Assembly: GCA_005784505.1 (NCBI GenBank)
Contig: VCAZ01000025.1
Location: forward strand, 5,706,501-5,770,500
Length of the DNA stretch: 64,000 nucleotides
Direction of reading: 5' to 3'
Source of the DNA: Bagarius yarrelli
Taxonomy: Eukaryota; Chordata; Actinopteri; Siluriformes; Sisoridae
Below, in pieces: positions 48,101 through 61,400 of the stretch (position 1 is its first letter; each line of letters starts with the position of its first letter). The notes beneath the pieces were generated by a model. It did not search any database and was not told the DNA's origin. It saw only the letters and a list, made by a program, of their open reading frames with translations. Position numbers and translations under genes: made by a program.

Positions 48101-51100
48101 GCTTATGTGACGAGAGACAAACAACAAAAAGCTTACCTAATGACCCTCTACTGAGACCACTGCTGCAGGAAAGTCAGACCTGTGTGTGTGTTTGTGTGTG
48201 AGAGAGAGAGACAGAGTGAAAGCAGAGAGCTTGCATGACCTCATGCAGTTCCTTAACCACCTGATAGAACACTTTCTTTTTATTCAGTTTTTCCCTTCTT
48301 TTTTTCACTTTCCCTCTCTTTTTCTTTCTTTTCGTTTTCACTCTTTCTCTCATAATGTCTCTCTCTTTTTTTTACTTTTTTGTGAATTTTACTTTTTCTC
48401 TTCCTTTCTTTCTCTCTTTTTTTGCTCTTCTTTTTGCCTCTCACTTTCTTTCGATCTCCTTTTTTCTTTCATAGTGTCTTACTTTTCTCTCTAAACCCCT
48501 CTCTTCCTCCCTTTATTAATATCATCTATTTCTGCCTTTCATTATCTCTGTCTTTTCTCTTTCATTCATTTAATTCATCTTTCATCTTTTCTCGCCTCCT
48601 TTCTGTAATTGAGTGAGTTTTATATAATTTATATATATGTGTGTATTAGTGTTAAACTGTAGTAACCTGTTATTTATAGACATTTATCTTACTGATGAAG
48701 TCACATTAGTCACATGATCAGGTCACATGAATAAGATCACCGGGAAACTAGCAAGTCAAAAAGGTGGCAAAGGTCAAACCGGAGAAAAGGTAAAACAAAA
48801 CTTCAGTTAGGAATGGACTTCTGAGGAAAACTCTTGTCTGTGTTGGCATCCTAGAATTAAAAAAAAAACGGCAGCAGGTTCTTTATGGACGCCGCGTTGT
48901 TGGCGTTTGGCGACAGAGCTGGCTGTCAATCATACCGCTGCTCTTCAATCTCATCTTTTATTGTTGTTTTTAAAGCTGTCATCCTTCTGTTACTTCTAAA
49001 AGTGTGGAACAAATAAAAGGGAAAATCATTATTTAATTTTTTTTCGTAATAATTATTTCGTTATTTATTTATTTATTTAAGTGATAATAATACTGATAAT
49101 TCGCATGTTTATGTAATTGATAACCAATATTTTGATTGTTTTTGACCTGAACAGTATGAGTATTAATTTATAACACTGATACTTAACACTGTCTTAACAT
49201 AAAATAGATCGATATTTACCAATAGATATTTACAGAGCATTATATTAAGAATTATAAAAATAACTCTTAAAATATCAAATATAAATTTTAAATATGAATA
49301 TAAATTTTCAGCTATCTGAATGAAAAAATTAAAAGTTAAGTTCTTTAATTTAATGCATTACTTCATTAACTGCTGGTGTCTAAAATAAAGGATATCAGTT
49401 ACAGCAAAGAAAGTTACTTGTACTTGTAGCAAATTTGATGCCATATATGGTGCCATATATCGTTGAAGCTTACATCACGAAACCGATATTCGATAAAAAC
49501 AAAAGCTTAAACATCGACGAAAATACCTGAAAATCGATCATCATTTGTTCTCTAATTAGTGGCAAACCTTTTCACAAAAAAATACATGCGATAAATTGCT
49601 GTTGTCGTTTGACTGAGACTGATAAATTTTTGAAAAGCTCCTCAGTTACCTGCAAAAAGCTCCCGCCAACTCGCCTGTTCCGACACCAACACCTGATGTG
49701 CTGATCCACGGCATAAAGACGAGGACGTGCTGCACATTTTTCCTGTTGTCTCAGGTTGTTTGTGGGGACAGAAGCCATCCATTGTGCTTAGGGAAATGAT
49801 ACAGAAGGCATGATATCATCAGCTTATGCTGGCGAAATGTCAAGCACAGCAAAAATCCTGCAGTTCTGGTATTGGCAGTGTCATTAATAAAAGAGCATAA
49901 ATATATCGCTAGCGTCGCATATATATCAAGTGTTTTTGTTTTATTTTGACTGTGTTGGTTTATTTTTTTACGGCACGACTGGAAGAAAACTTTCCCTTTT
50001 TTTAACATCATTTAGACATGGAAATGCCAAAACATTAACATACACGATCCAATATCGATGTCCTGGATGTCACCTGAAAGGTTGCGATGTTACGCAAATT
50101 GTTCCAGTTACAACGCTGGAGTCCTTCAAGTCGGTGTATGTGACCAGTAGGTAAGGTGTTGGACTGGTGATCAGGAGATCATGGGTTTAATTCCCAGCCA
50201 CACCAAGCATTCCCGCAAGGCCCGTAACCCTGTGGATAAGTGTCTTCTAAATACCGTAAAAGTAGTTGTTTTTGTTTTTAATTTACACATACTTAGATTT
50301 AGTTATTTAACCGAGCTGTCGCTTTTAATGTAGCACAGTTTTCTTCTTGTTTCCTTTTATCACTTGCTTTGATGCACGACTACTTCGAAGCTAATTTGTG
50401 GTTCTTTTGTCTACATGTCCATTAGTTGAAATAATTCCAGAGTAGAAATTTTTACCATGCCATAGTTTATCAACTGGTCTGTCAGAGAACTGAAATGCGA
50501 TTGACATTAAACCAACCCTCAGACCCCCCCCCCCATGCTTTCACTGTCCTGTGCAATGGTCAGATGTTGTAGTTTTCTCCCAAGCCACAATTACGATGTG
50601 ACCCATGTGAGTCATGTGCTCTGATAATGGCCCTTCTTTTATGGCCAGGCGGAAACTAACGAGGAATTGAGGGCACGGAATAAATTGGAAAATTGCGGTA
50701 TAATGATTCCGTCTGCTGGTCCGTTTATGGGGCAGGCTGTGTGGGAGAGACATCAGTGGACTTCCCTCGGGAGAACACACACTCACATGCACTACGCCTG
50801 GTGGTACGGTCATTTTGAACAGTCAGCTATTACCCCTGTCTGCATTTTGTAATGGAGTAAAAAGGTGTGGCCCGAGTTGCAAGGAATGATTCTGAAAATG
50901 AAATAAATAAAGAAAATCTTGTCTGATAGAAAAACTAGGACAGATATTTAAATACCACAAATATCTATGTTTTGTTATTGATTAAAACCCCTTTAAATGG
51001 GTTTTATTCTTAAAAATAGGCAATGATGGTGGTCTTTATGGCTCATGAAACCTGATTACAACAACAACAATCTATGTGGTTAGCTTGTGGCTAGTGTGTT

Positions 51101-54100
51101 ACAACTAGCCACCCTGTGGTCAGTCGTTTGGCAGTGTAGATAGACTATGGCCAGTCTGTGGTTTATCTACTGACACAGGATGTTGTGTCTGAATTTGAAT
51201 ACTTCTTGCGTGTCGAAATTCATGTGGACATCCGGGAATACTTCCTATACTGTATTTGCATACTAAAGATTTTGGACATACCACTCGCTTTGCATACTGT
51301 TTCCCACATACTATATAGTAGAGAAATATAAGTCTTAATCTTATGGTTAGCTAGGGGTTAGTCTATAACTGGTCTATAGAAGACATTTGGTCAGCCGAAC
51401 CTTTAGCTACTATATGGCTAGTCAATGGCCAGTCTTTGGCTGGTGTAAGGTTGGGCAGTGGATGGTCCACAGCTGGTCTTTGGTAGGGTTACGTTTTGTC
51501 AAAAGTCACTGTACAGCTTGTATATAGTAAGGCTACAGTTTAGCTATATGGCTACTGTTTAGCAAGTCTATGGCTGGTGTAAGGCTAGTCTATGGTTGGT
51601 CTATTGCTTGTTTTTGACTAATGTATGATTGACTACTTTAAAGATAGTTTATGACTGGTTTACAGCTGCCGTATGAACACCCTATGACCAGTCTAGAGCT
51701 GGTTTAATGCTAGTCCGTGGTTGGTCTAGGGCTTGTCATTGGCCAAGCTATGATTTTATCTATAACTACTGTAGGGTTGGGTTATGACTAATTTACAGTT
51801 GATCTATGCCCACTTTATAACCAATCTGGAACTGGTGTAAGGCTAGTTTGTGGTTGGTCTATGGCCACTTTATGGTTTTTCATTAACTACTGTAGAGCTG
51901 GTTAATGACCAGTGTGTAGCTGATCTGTGCCCACTCTATGGCCAGTTTATATTTGACCATTAGAAGTCTTCAGCTATTCTGCTATTATAGGGCTAGTCAG
52001 AAGGAGGCAGGAAGTGGTTATTAGTGCCAGAATTTTGATTCAGGCAAAGCTAATTGCTAGTCAGGCTAATACATTATTAAGTAAAAACAAAAAAAGTAAA
52101 AAAAATCAAAGAAATGAATGTAATAAAAAACAGGGTAATTTTATACCCTTATTCGTCCCACACTGGGGAAATTTCTTAATGTAATGGTTAAAACTCGCCG
52201 CTTCAGTGCATCTTGTCTAGCCGTATCCACTGAATGAAAAAAATTCACATACAATAATAATAATTTTTTTTTTAAATATGTTTTTTTTCCTTTCTTTTGT
52301 TTGATTCGGTTTCTTTGTTCCCCTACATGCTGTTTGATACGCCGCCAAAGATGTACGACCACATTCTGTCAGAAATCAGAGGGATCACAGGTAGACGAGG
52401 ACCGCGAGCACAAAAGGCGTGCAGCAAACAACTGTTTTGACGGATGTAATTAAGCTTCGCCGCTGAGCTCAAAGTCACGCTGAGCCCGAGAAAGCCTTTT
52501 CTACTGAGCTGATATTTTTTCCCCCTCGTCTTTGTCTAATTTTAGTCACTTGCTATGCTATAGGTTGTTGTTTTTTTTCCCTTGTCCTGCTGTTTCTCTT
52601 TCATATGTAAAAAAAAAAAAAAAACCTCAACAGCTGTGTTCTACAGTAAGCATTTGCTTTTCTTTTGGACGCTTTTCCCCCCCGTGTAAGTGTCTATTGA
52701 CATATTTGCTGCTCACTGAGCCATTTGTGGTACTTTCACACACACAGCTTACTTAAGCCTCAACAAACAGCAAAATTACCTTTTTTTTCTAGTTGTGAAC
52801 ATGTAGCAAGACATTTTTTACTAAATTACTGTCATTTTGTCTTTTTTTTTTTTTTTTTGCTTTGTCCATTGACTACTTCCTTTTCTTTCCTCCCAGAAAG
52901 CAGGAAAACTAACCGAAACGTGAAGGCTGTTAGATAGTTGATGGCGCTTATTTCCGAAGGATAATGTTTAACCGCGTCTGGAGTTGGACCGTGGAATGCA
53001 CCGCACTGAAAAGGTGTCAGCTTGATTGATATAAAGCTCGTCTCTCTCTCTGTCTCTGGTCACGTGTAAAGAGCAGTACTGCATGGCGACTAAGCGGATT
53101 CTGCTTTCACATGATTGATGAGTGCTTTTCGATATTATACCTGAACTCCCCATCACCAGTGCAACCGTAGGCCAAGGAAACCCTCCGGTCTCTATGGAGA
53201 CTGCTACCCAGTCATGAATAGCACAGCTGATTGGATGTTGCTGTGCTCGATAATCTTGCCGTGGTCTAGCACCCGTATTCCGTACCAAGTGTCTTCTGTT
53301 CTGATGTCTTAATATCACTTCAGACCAAAAATCTCATCCGGATTTGGGTCAACAGCCAGATGACAAGTCTTCACTTTATCCGGAGACAGAAGACACAATG
53401 TTTTAAACAGATGTTTCTGAAATATAGAGCAGAAAACAAAGAAGAAATGGAATAATTGTGTCAAGAGTGCTTTTAGAGTCCAAATACAAAGCGATCTTTA
53501 TAAATTAAGAATCTTTTTTTAATAATCCAGAGTTTTGTTTGTATTTGTTTATTTGTACAGTAAATTTTATTCTAGCACTGACTGCATGCTGACGAGTCCA
53601 TACGAATGTTTTTTTATCCATGTTTGCTTAAACTATTTCTATTCCATTCCATTCTATTCTATTCTATTCTATTCTATTCTATTATACACTCCTTTATTCT
53701 ATTTTATTCTTTTCTATTCTATTCTATATATAAAGCTGTTCTCTGTCGTTTTCTATTCTATTCTATTCTATTCTATTCTATTCTATTCTATTCTATTCTA
53801 TTCTATTCTATTCTATTCTAATTCTAATTATACACTCTCTGTTCCTTTATTCTATTCTATTCTATCTATTCGCTATCTATTCTATTCTATTCTATATAGC
53901 TTTCTCTTCTATTCTATTCTATTCTATTCTATTCTATTCTATTCTATTCTACTATTCTATTCTATTCTACATGGTGTACCAAAAGTTCCCATACACAGGA
54001 AAAATAAACATTTTTTTATGAAAACCATTTCCGCAGATCTCCAGATTTTACCCCACTTGATTTTTATCTATGGAAGCATTTTAAGGCCACTGTGTATTAG

Positions 54101-55569
54101 GAAAAGATACAAAACATAAATAATCTCAAGGAACATATCAACAGCTCTATTACAAGCATAACTCCAGCTGTGCTTATGGAAACTTATGCGACACATTCTT
54201 TTCTATTCTATTCTATTCTATTCTATTCTACATTCCTCTCCTTTATTCTATTCTATTCTATTCTATTCTATTCTATTCTATTCTATTCTATTCTATTCTA
54301 TTCTTTCGTTCTATTCTAGTCTATTCTATTCTATTCTCCTTTATTCTATTCTATCCTATTCTATTCTATTCTATTCTATTCTATTCTATTCTATTCTATT
54401 CTATTCTATTCTATTCTATTCTATTCTATTCTATTCTATTTTATTCTACATTCCTCTCCTTTATTCTATTCTATTCTATTCTATTCTATTCTATTCTATT
54501 CTATTCTATTCTGTATTATTCTATTCCGCACCTGCATCTCTCCGTCCTTCCGTTCACCTTAATGACACCAAATCTATATAATAAAATCAACAAACATGTA
54601 ATAACATACATACAGTTCCTTTTTACAGAAATAGAAACATGTTTTGGTCTTTTTAATGGCATTTTTTGGTAAAAAAAAAAAAAAATTCTGTCAGAAGTTA
54701 GATATTCCCACTGAAGCTAAGCTAACTGTGCTTCCAAACAACCAGCTAGCTAAAATGACTCTCGTAACAAATTTAACAAGCTAAATAATCAGGCTAAACT
54801 AAGCTACTTAAGATAGCTAGCTAACTATAATCAAAAACCTATGCCTATTTCAGGGGGCAGGTAACCTAGCTGGTTAGCTTTAAAGCAGTTAGCTTAGCTG
54901 CAGTTATCTTACTTTACCTACAAATCAAGGCTTTGAATTTCCTTTACCGGATTTATAGTATAGCCCAAATGATGGACACTTTTCTATCAGTGTAATTTTT
55001 ACCGGGTTCCCAGCACTACCAAACGAGCACCCTTGGGTCCCTGATCAAGGCCCCCAACTCCCAATTGCTCAATTGTATAAAACTGCAATATTTGTAAGTC
55101 ACTCTGGATAAGGGCATCTGCCATATATATCATGTATGTGACGATTTCCACATAGCGGATGTACATTCACATTTACGGCATTTGGCTTATCCAGAGCGAT
55201 TTACATTTATCTCTTTTATACAGCTAAGCAAGTGGGGGTTAAGGGCCTTGCTCAGGGGCCCAGCAGTGGCAGTCTGGTCGTGCTGTGAATCGAACCCTGA
55301 TGTTCCAATTAGTAGTCCAACACATTAACCACTGTGGTACCACTTTCTCTATGTACATGTACACCTGCTCGAGAACTGTGCAATTTAAAACGCAGCATCT
55401 GTCTTGTATAGGCAAAATGTTGCATGCATGTAGAGCAGCACTGAGATTCTGCACTGCTCCAGCACTCACGCCTACACGTGCTGTGCTGTAGAAGATGTGG
55501 AGCAGCCTGTGGAGCTCTTAGTGTCACTTCCAGAGAGAGAGCCTGTCAGTCACACCCCGGACACGGGAC

Positions 55570-55615
<46 letters not shown>

Positions 55616-58442
55616 TTCAGACACAGACGTATGCGCATCATTACACAGACGGCAGACGTTTTTCTCTGACACAGAAAAGCTGGTGCGGCTCAGAACCCCA
55701 GCCTACACTGCCTGTCTCACCTTGACGACAAGCAGAGAGGAAATCTGATCGTTACCTATGAATTATTGATTTTTTTGCACGGGTTTCTCTGTGGTTTATC
55801 ACTGATGTTTGCAACAGTGTGTTTCCACTAGAAAAGGGGGAAAAATATCCCCGTAAATTAATATACTGTATATATATATATAGTGGCTTTTAGGCCTTTA
55901 TTTTGTCACATGTACTTTGAAATTCACAGTGAAATTCTTTTTTTTACATATCCCATCTTAGTAAGTTGGGGGTCAGCTATGATACAGCACCCCCTGGAGC
56001 AGGAAGGGTTAAGGGTCCTGCTCGAGAACCCAACAGTGGTTGGCTTGCTGGTAGTGGGCTTGAACCCAGGTGTTTCTGGTCTTCAGATCAACAGCTGGTG
56101 GTGGTAGGGTTTGAACCCAGGTCTTCCTGGTCTCCAGATCAGCACCCCAGCACCTTAACCGTTTGCACCACCTGTGAATGTGTGCAAACATCTGCATACA
56201 TTTACAAGCATACACACGCACACACACACTGTGTAACAGTAGCCAATGTTAAAATGTTAATAAAATATCCGTAATTCAATAACTTACAAACATTATTATA
56301 ATTACTAGGGCTGTGTATTTTATGGGGTTTTTTTTACAATACCGGTGCCAAATTAATACTTTTATAATAGTACCGGTGCCTAAACGGTGCCTGAACCACC
56401 ACTAAAAATGATGTATAACATTAAAAAATATATTTTTATCAAAAAAAAAACAAAAACCAATATATTAAAAAACAAAAACCAATATATAAAAGTTGAAAGT
56501 TTACATAAATACTTTTAAATAAATACAGCCCACACTGCCAGCTGATGTCTGCAAGCTGTTAAACACGGCACATCCCTCTGATTTGAACTTAATCCCGTCT
56601 GTCCTTAAAAGTTTTATTTATTTACAGCATTTGGCAGACGTCCTTATCCAGAGCAATGACATTTATCCCTTATTATACAACTGAGCAATAAGGGGTTAAG
56701 GGCCTTGCTCAGGGGCCCAATGGTGATAGCTTGGTGGAGCTGGAAATCAAACCCACAACTTTTCAGGTTGGAATTCCAACACCTTAACCATGAGCCACCA
56801 TTTCCCCCAAATATAACTACATTTACATTTGTTTGGCAAACACCCTAATCTAGTGCGACTTACATTATTCTCGGTTATACAACAGAGCAATGAAAGGTTA
56901 AGGGCCTTGCTCAGGGGCCCAACAGTGGTAGCCCGGTGGTGTTGGAAATTCAATTCCATACCATTTTATTAAATTTGACATTTAATATGCAGTTGTTGAA
57001 AGATATTTATTGCATCACACTGTGTCGGAATCTTTTGTTGTAAAAGGCGACAAAGTTTTTACTTTCAGCATTTTAATTTAAGCGTGTTTAGCTTAGCTAG
57101 CTATCGATAGGCTACCTGCTGCTGTCGGAGCAAGTGTAATTACTACATTCCCGCACTGCTCTGATGATCACATTTTAAGCTGTGCTTTTAAGACGGAAAG
57201 TGACACTCGTGTTACTACAAAGATTTGTTGAATTTGTAGTATAACATGATTCCGATCTGCGTTCACATGCATTCAGCCGGGAAATCATTTTTTCGTGTCC
57301 TTTTAAAAATGCTTATTAGTTGTAGTTAAATATTAAGGATTTAAATTCGTATCGATACTAGAGGTTCAAATATCTAAAAAAAATCTTAATAGCTGTACCG
57401 ATATTTTTTTTACACTTTCTCTATAATTACGAACAATAATGTATAATTACAAACACTAATATCTATTGACTATGACTAATAATTACTTTGAGTGATATAT
57501 AATTACTAACACTAATATATACGGTGTAATTATACCCAGTCTACCGTGTTTCGAGGGAAAAAGTCCTCAACAAGGAACAGATCAATTTTGGTTCGCTAGA
57601 TCACGAGCAAACTGTAACACAAACCCATAACTGTTGGAAAGTACAACTTTCTTTTCAAAATTAAATGTCAAGTGCTAGAGATTGAAGAAAGAGGACGGTC
57701 TCTAACCGTCTCTTAAAAACAGATGTTGACTCTGCTGTTCTGACATTGATAGAAAACTCATTCCATCACCTTGGTGAAATTTGGCGGTAACGATATTCCT
57801 ATTTAAAGGAACAGCCCACCAGACTTACTCCAATGTAGATGTTTCCAGTATTCAATTTTGGTAGGACACACAGTGAGTGTTAGCTATGGTGGATGCAGTG
57901 GTGGCTCAAATGGTTAAGTTGCTAAAATGGAAACCAGGAAGATCTGGGTTCAAGCCCCACCACCACCAGCTGGCCCCACCCCCAGCAGGCCAACCACTGT
58001 TGGGTCCTTCCTGCTCCAGGGGTGCTGTATCATAGCTGACCCTGCGCTCTGACCCCAACTTACTAAGATGGGACATGCGAAAAAAGAATTTCACTGTGCT
58101 GTGAAAAAGTATATGTGACAAAATAAAGGCATTTACATGTAATCTCACTCTTGTGTAAATCTAAAATTTTAAAAACCTTTCCAGAGGCAGTAAGAAATCC
58201 AACTTAACAGGTTTTGTAACAATTAGTAAGTTAGCTGCTTCTAGGCATGGGCAAAGGTGGGCTGAGCCCACCCAAACGTCTGTCTTGCCCACCCAATTTG
58301 GTAAAAACAGTGGTTTACAAATATCTTTGTGATTCAATGAAAGCAGGCTGAGGTGGGCTCTTCATTGAGAAGTTCGAAGAAGAGGTGCAGAAAGCCCCGA
58401 CCAATCACAACGCAAAACCAAACAGTTTCCCATTGTTGTTTA

Positions 58443-58475
<33 letters not shown>

Positions 58476-61400
58476 TTATCTATCTGTTTGTCTGTCTGTC
58501 TGTCTTTTTATCTATCTATTTATCTGTCAATCCGTCTTTTTCTCTATCTATCTGTCTGTCTGTCTGTCTATTGTAATTAAAATTAAGAATAATTGATTAT
58601 TAATCGAATCAGTTTATCCTTTTTATGAGCGTTCTCTTTTCCGAAGAGAGAGAGTAGAACATGGAGGTTAGTGTGGGTGTGTGTGGACAGAATAAAAGTT
58701 TCAGTGTGGGCATTAACACACTTTCTTTGATGTTTTCCACTATCATGATCATGAAAATCATGATTTTAAAAGTTTGATTCTCATTTTTAATCCAGATGAA
58801 ACTCATATAATACAAAGGTCATGAGTTTAACTTTTCCTCCGAAGTCAACAGAGTTAAAACTCTTTCTGCCTCATTTAAAATTAATGTCATATCAATAGGT
58901 CGGTTCAGATCTATTATGGACGTGGGTTTTGTCTGATATTTCCATCATTCTAATCATTTTTTCGATTACAGTGTCCTAAAACTCGACCCTGCGTTTCCCG
59001 GAGTCGCAATAATAATTACCTTCTGTCGCTTGACCTTGATAAAAAGAGAGGATGGAGAAGAGAAAGGAATCCACATGCTCGCCATCACAGTATGGGTTGT
59101 GATCAGGACATTTGTGTTTCCTATGTAATGCTGGCAGCAGGAGATTCTCTCCCTCTCTTTCTCTCTGTCTCTTTTCCCTGTGTGTGGTCCACCGTTCTCA
59201 CGTTTCTTTGCATTCGTAGGTATGATCTGACACGGCACAACGTCAAGCCTGAGTCACCGCTTCTGGTTACATGACATACAATTCTTGTGTTTTCATCTGA
59301 CTGTGAAGAAGCACAAAGATAGACGTTTGAAGACATCTGCGAACCTTTCGCCGCGTGAAATCGCACATTTCTAGATAACATTCGCCAGGTTGCGGACGGC
59401 TCCCGAACTCTTCTCCGTGGAAGCTCTCGCCTCCTGAAGATGCTGCGAGTGAGGAACTTAATTAACCAGCGAGATTTGGTGACACATTTCAGTGTGGCTG
59501 AAAATCATTAGCGACATATCGAGGGTCTGTGTAGTCGAGTTCGCAGCGTGTGTTTACGGTGCCTGAACTTTTGCGCCATGTGACAAGCTGCCGTGCAAAT
59601 CTCCTTGCATCCTACATCAAGTTATACAGGCAATAAAGGCATTTGATTTGAGAGTTTTGCCCCTTAGTAAACAGCAGGTGAGGAGCAATTTGTTACAGAT
59701 GTTACTGCAAAGAATACGAATAAGTACTGTAATTGTTATATTTTTCTCAGACTAAAATCTTACATCATTATCATGATTAGTGTTATTTCATAATTAGCTC
59801 GAAGCGCTTAAGAATAGAGTCCCCTTTTAGGGTTTTGCAGGCAGGCATCATGGGTATTTAATCAAATATGGGCAGCTGCTGGAGCTCTGTGGGGGTAAAT
59901 CACCAGTGGAGTGGCATGGGAGAAGTTAAGAAGATTAAAAATGCGTCGGGTTAATGTGTTTTAAATCTGCTATAAGGAAATAATAGCGTCTGCCAGACAC
60001 CAGCTAGGAAAGTGAAACAATGCACAAGTCAACTTGAGTTGTGTTGAGTCGAGTCGAGTCAGTTTGAATTTAGGTAGTTTGGAGTTTAAAGTTATTTAAG
60101 CAGGTTGACTCAAATTAGTTTAAGTTGTGTTTATGTCAATCGAATTGTGTTGATTTGACTGGATTTGCATTGTTCGGTTTAAGTTAGGTTGATTTGAGTT
60201 GAGGTGAGTTCGTTTGAGATCATTTGAGATTAGTTTTTAGGTCAACTGGTTTGGTTCTATGTTGATCTAGTTGATTTTATTTGAGTCGGGTTGAGTTACG
60301 GTTGATTAGGATCAGTTTACGTTAAATCGGGTCAATTTGTTGTGTTGTGTTGATTTGAGTTGGGTTTAATAAAGGTAAATGAGCTCAGCTCATTTACGTC
60401 GGGTTGAGTTGAGTGTGGTCAGTTAAAATTTTGGTAGTTTGAGATTAGGTTTAGTTCAATTACAGTTGATTTGACTTTATTCGAGTTGGGTTGAGTTACG
60501 GTTCATGGAGATCAGTTTTCGTTAAATTGGGTTAAGGTTAAGGTTGTGTATATGTTAATAAAATTGTGTTGCTTTGAGTGGATTTGTATTATTCAGGTTT
60601 AGTTATTGGGTTGGATGTAATTTGAGATTAGTTTTAGTTCAATTGGTTCGATTCTAGTTGATTTGAGTTTATTTAAGTTGGGTTGAGTTGCAGTTGTTTA
60701 CATTTACAGACATCCTTATCCAGAGCGACTTACATTTAACTCTTTTATACAACCAAACAATTGGTGTTTAAGGGTCTTCCTCAGGGGCCTTTAGTGGTGG
60801 AAATCGAACCCCGGTCTTTCTAGTATCAGTCCAACATCTTAACCACTAAGCCACCACTTCTTCTGATTAAGATTCGTGTCAGTTGAATCTAATAGATTGG
60901 TGTTGCAATAATTTGAGTTAATGTTATAGAAATTGTGCTGAAGAATATCAGTTACTAGGGAATTGTTGAAGACTGTTGGCAGTTTCGGGGGCACCTTTTT
61001 GCCAGACACCAGGCATATCAGCATGTAGCTAATGCATCTCCCACACTTATACTTGGCCTGGTTTTGGAGATGTGGTTTCTGATTTTCTGTTTTGACAACA
61101 GCGTAGATTCAGCGTATGAGTTTAGAGTTGGCGTCTGCAGCCATCCATGTCCTTATGCAAATGTTTTTCTTCCTCTTCTCATATATCAGATGCTAATTAG
61201 TAAGTATGTAATTAGTGTTAGTAGATTAATCACTCCTGGGAACAGTGGCATAGGAGGGTTGGTAGGTTGTGACAGGATGGGGTGTACTGGCGAGACTGGG
61301 TCATGTGATGAAGCTGAAAATGTTGCATTTCACTAATCGAAATGAGGAAGAAGAAGAAGAAGAAAAGAAAAACACTTAGCAAAAAGATCTGTTCGATGTG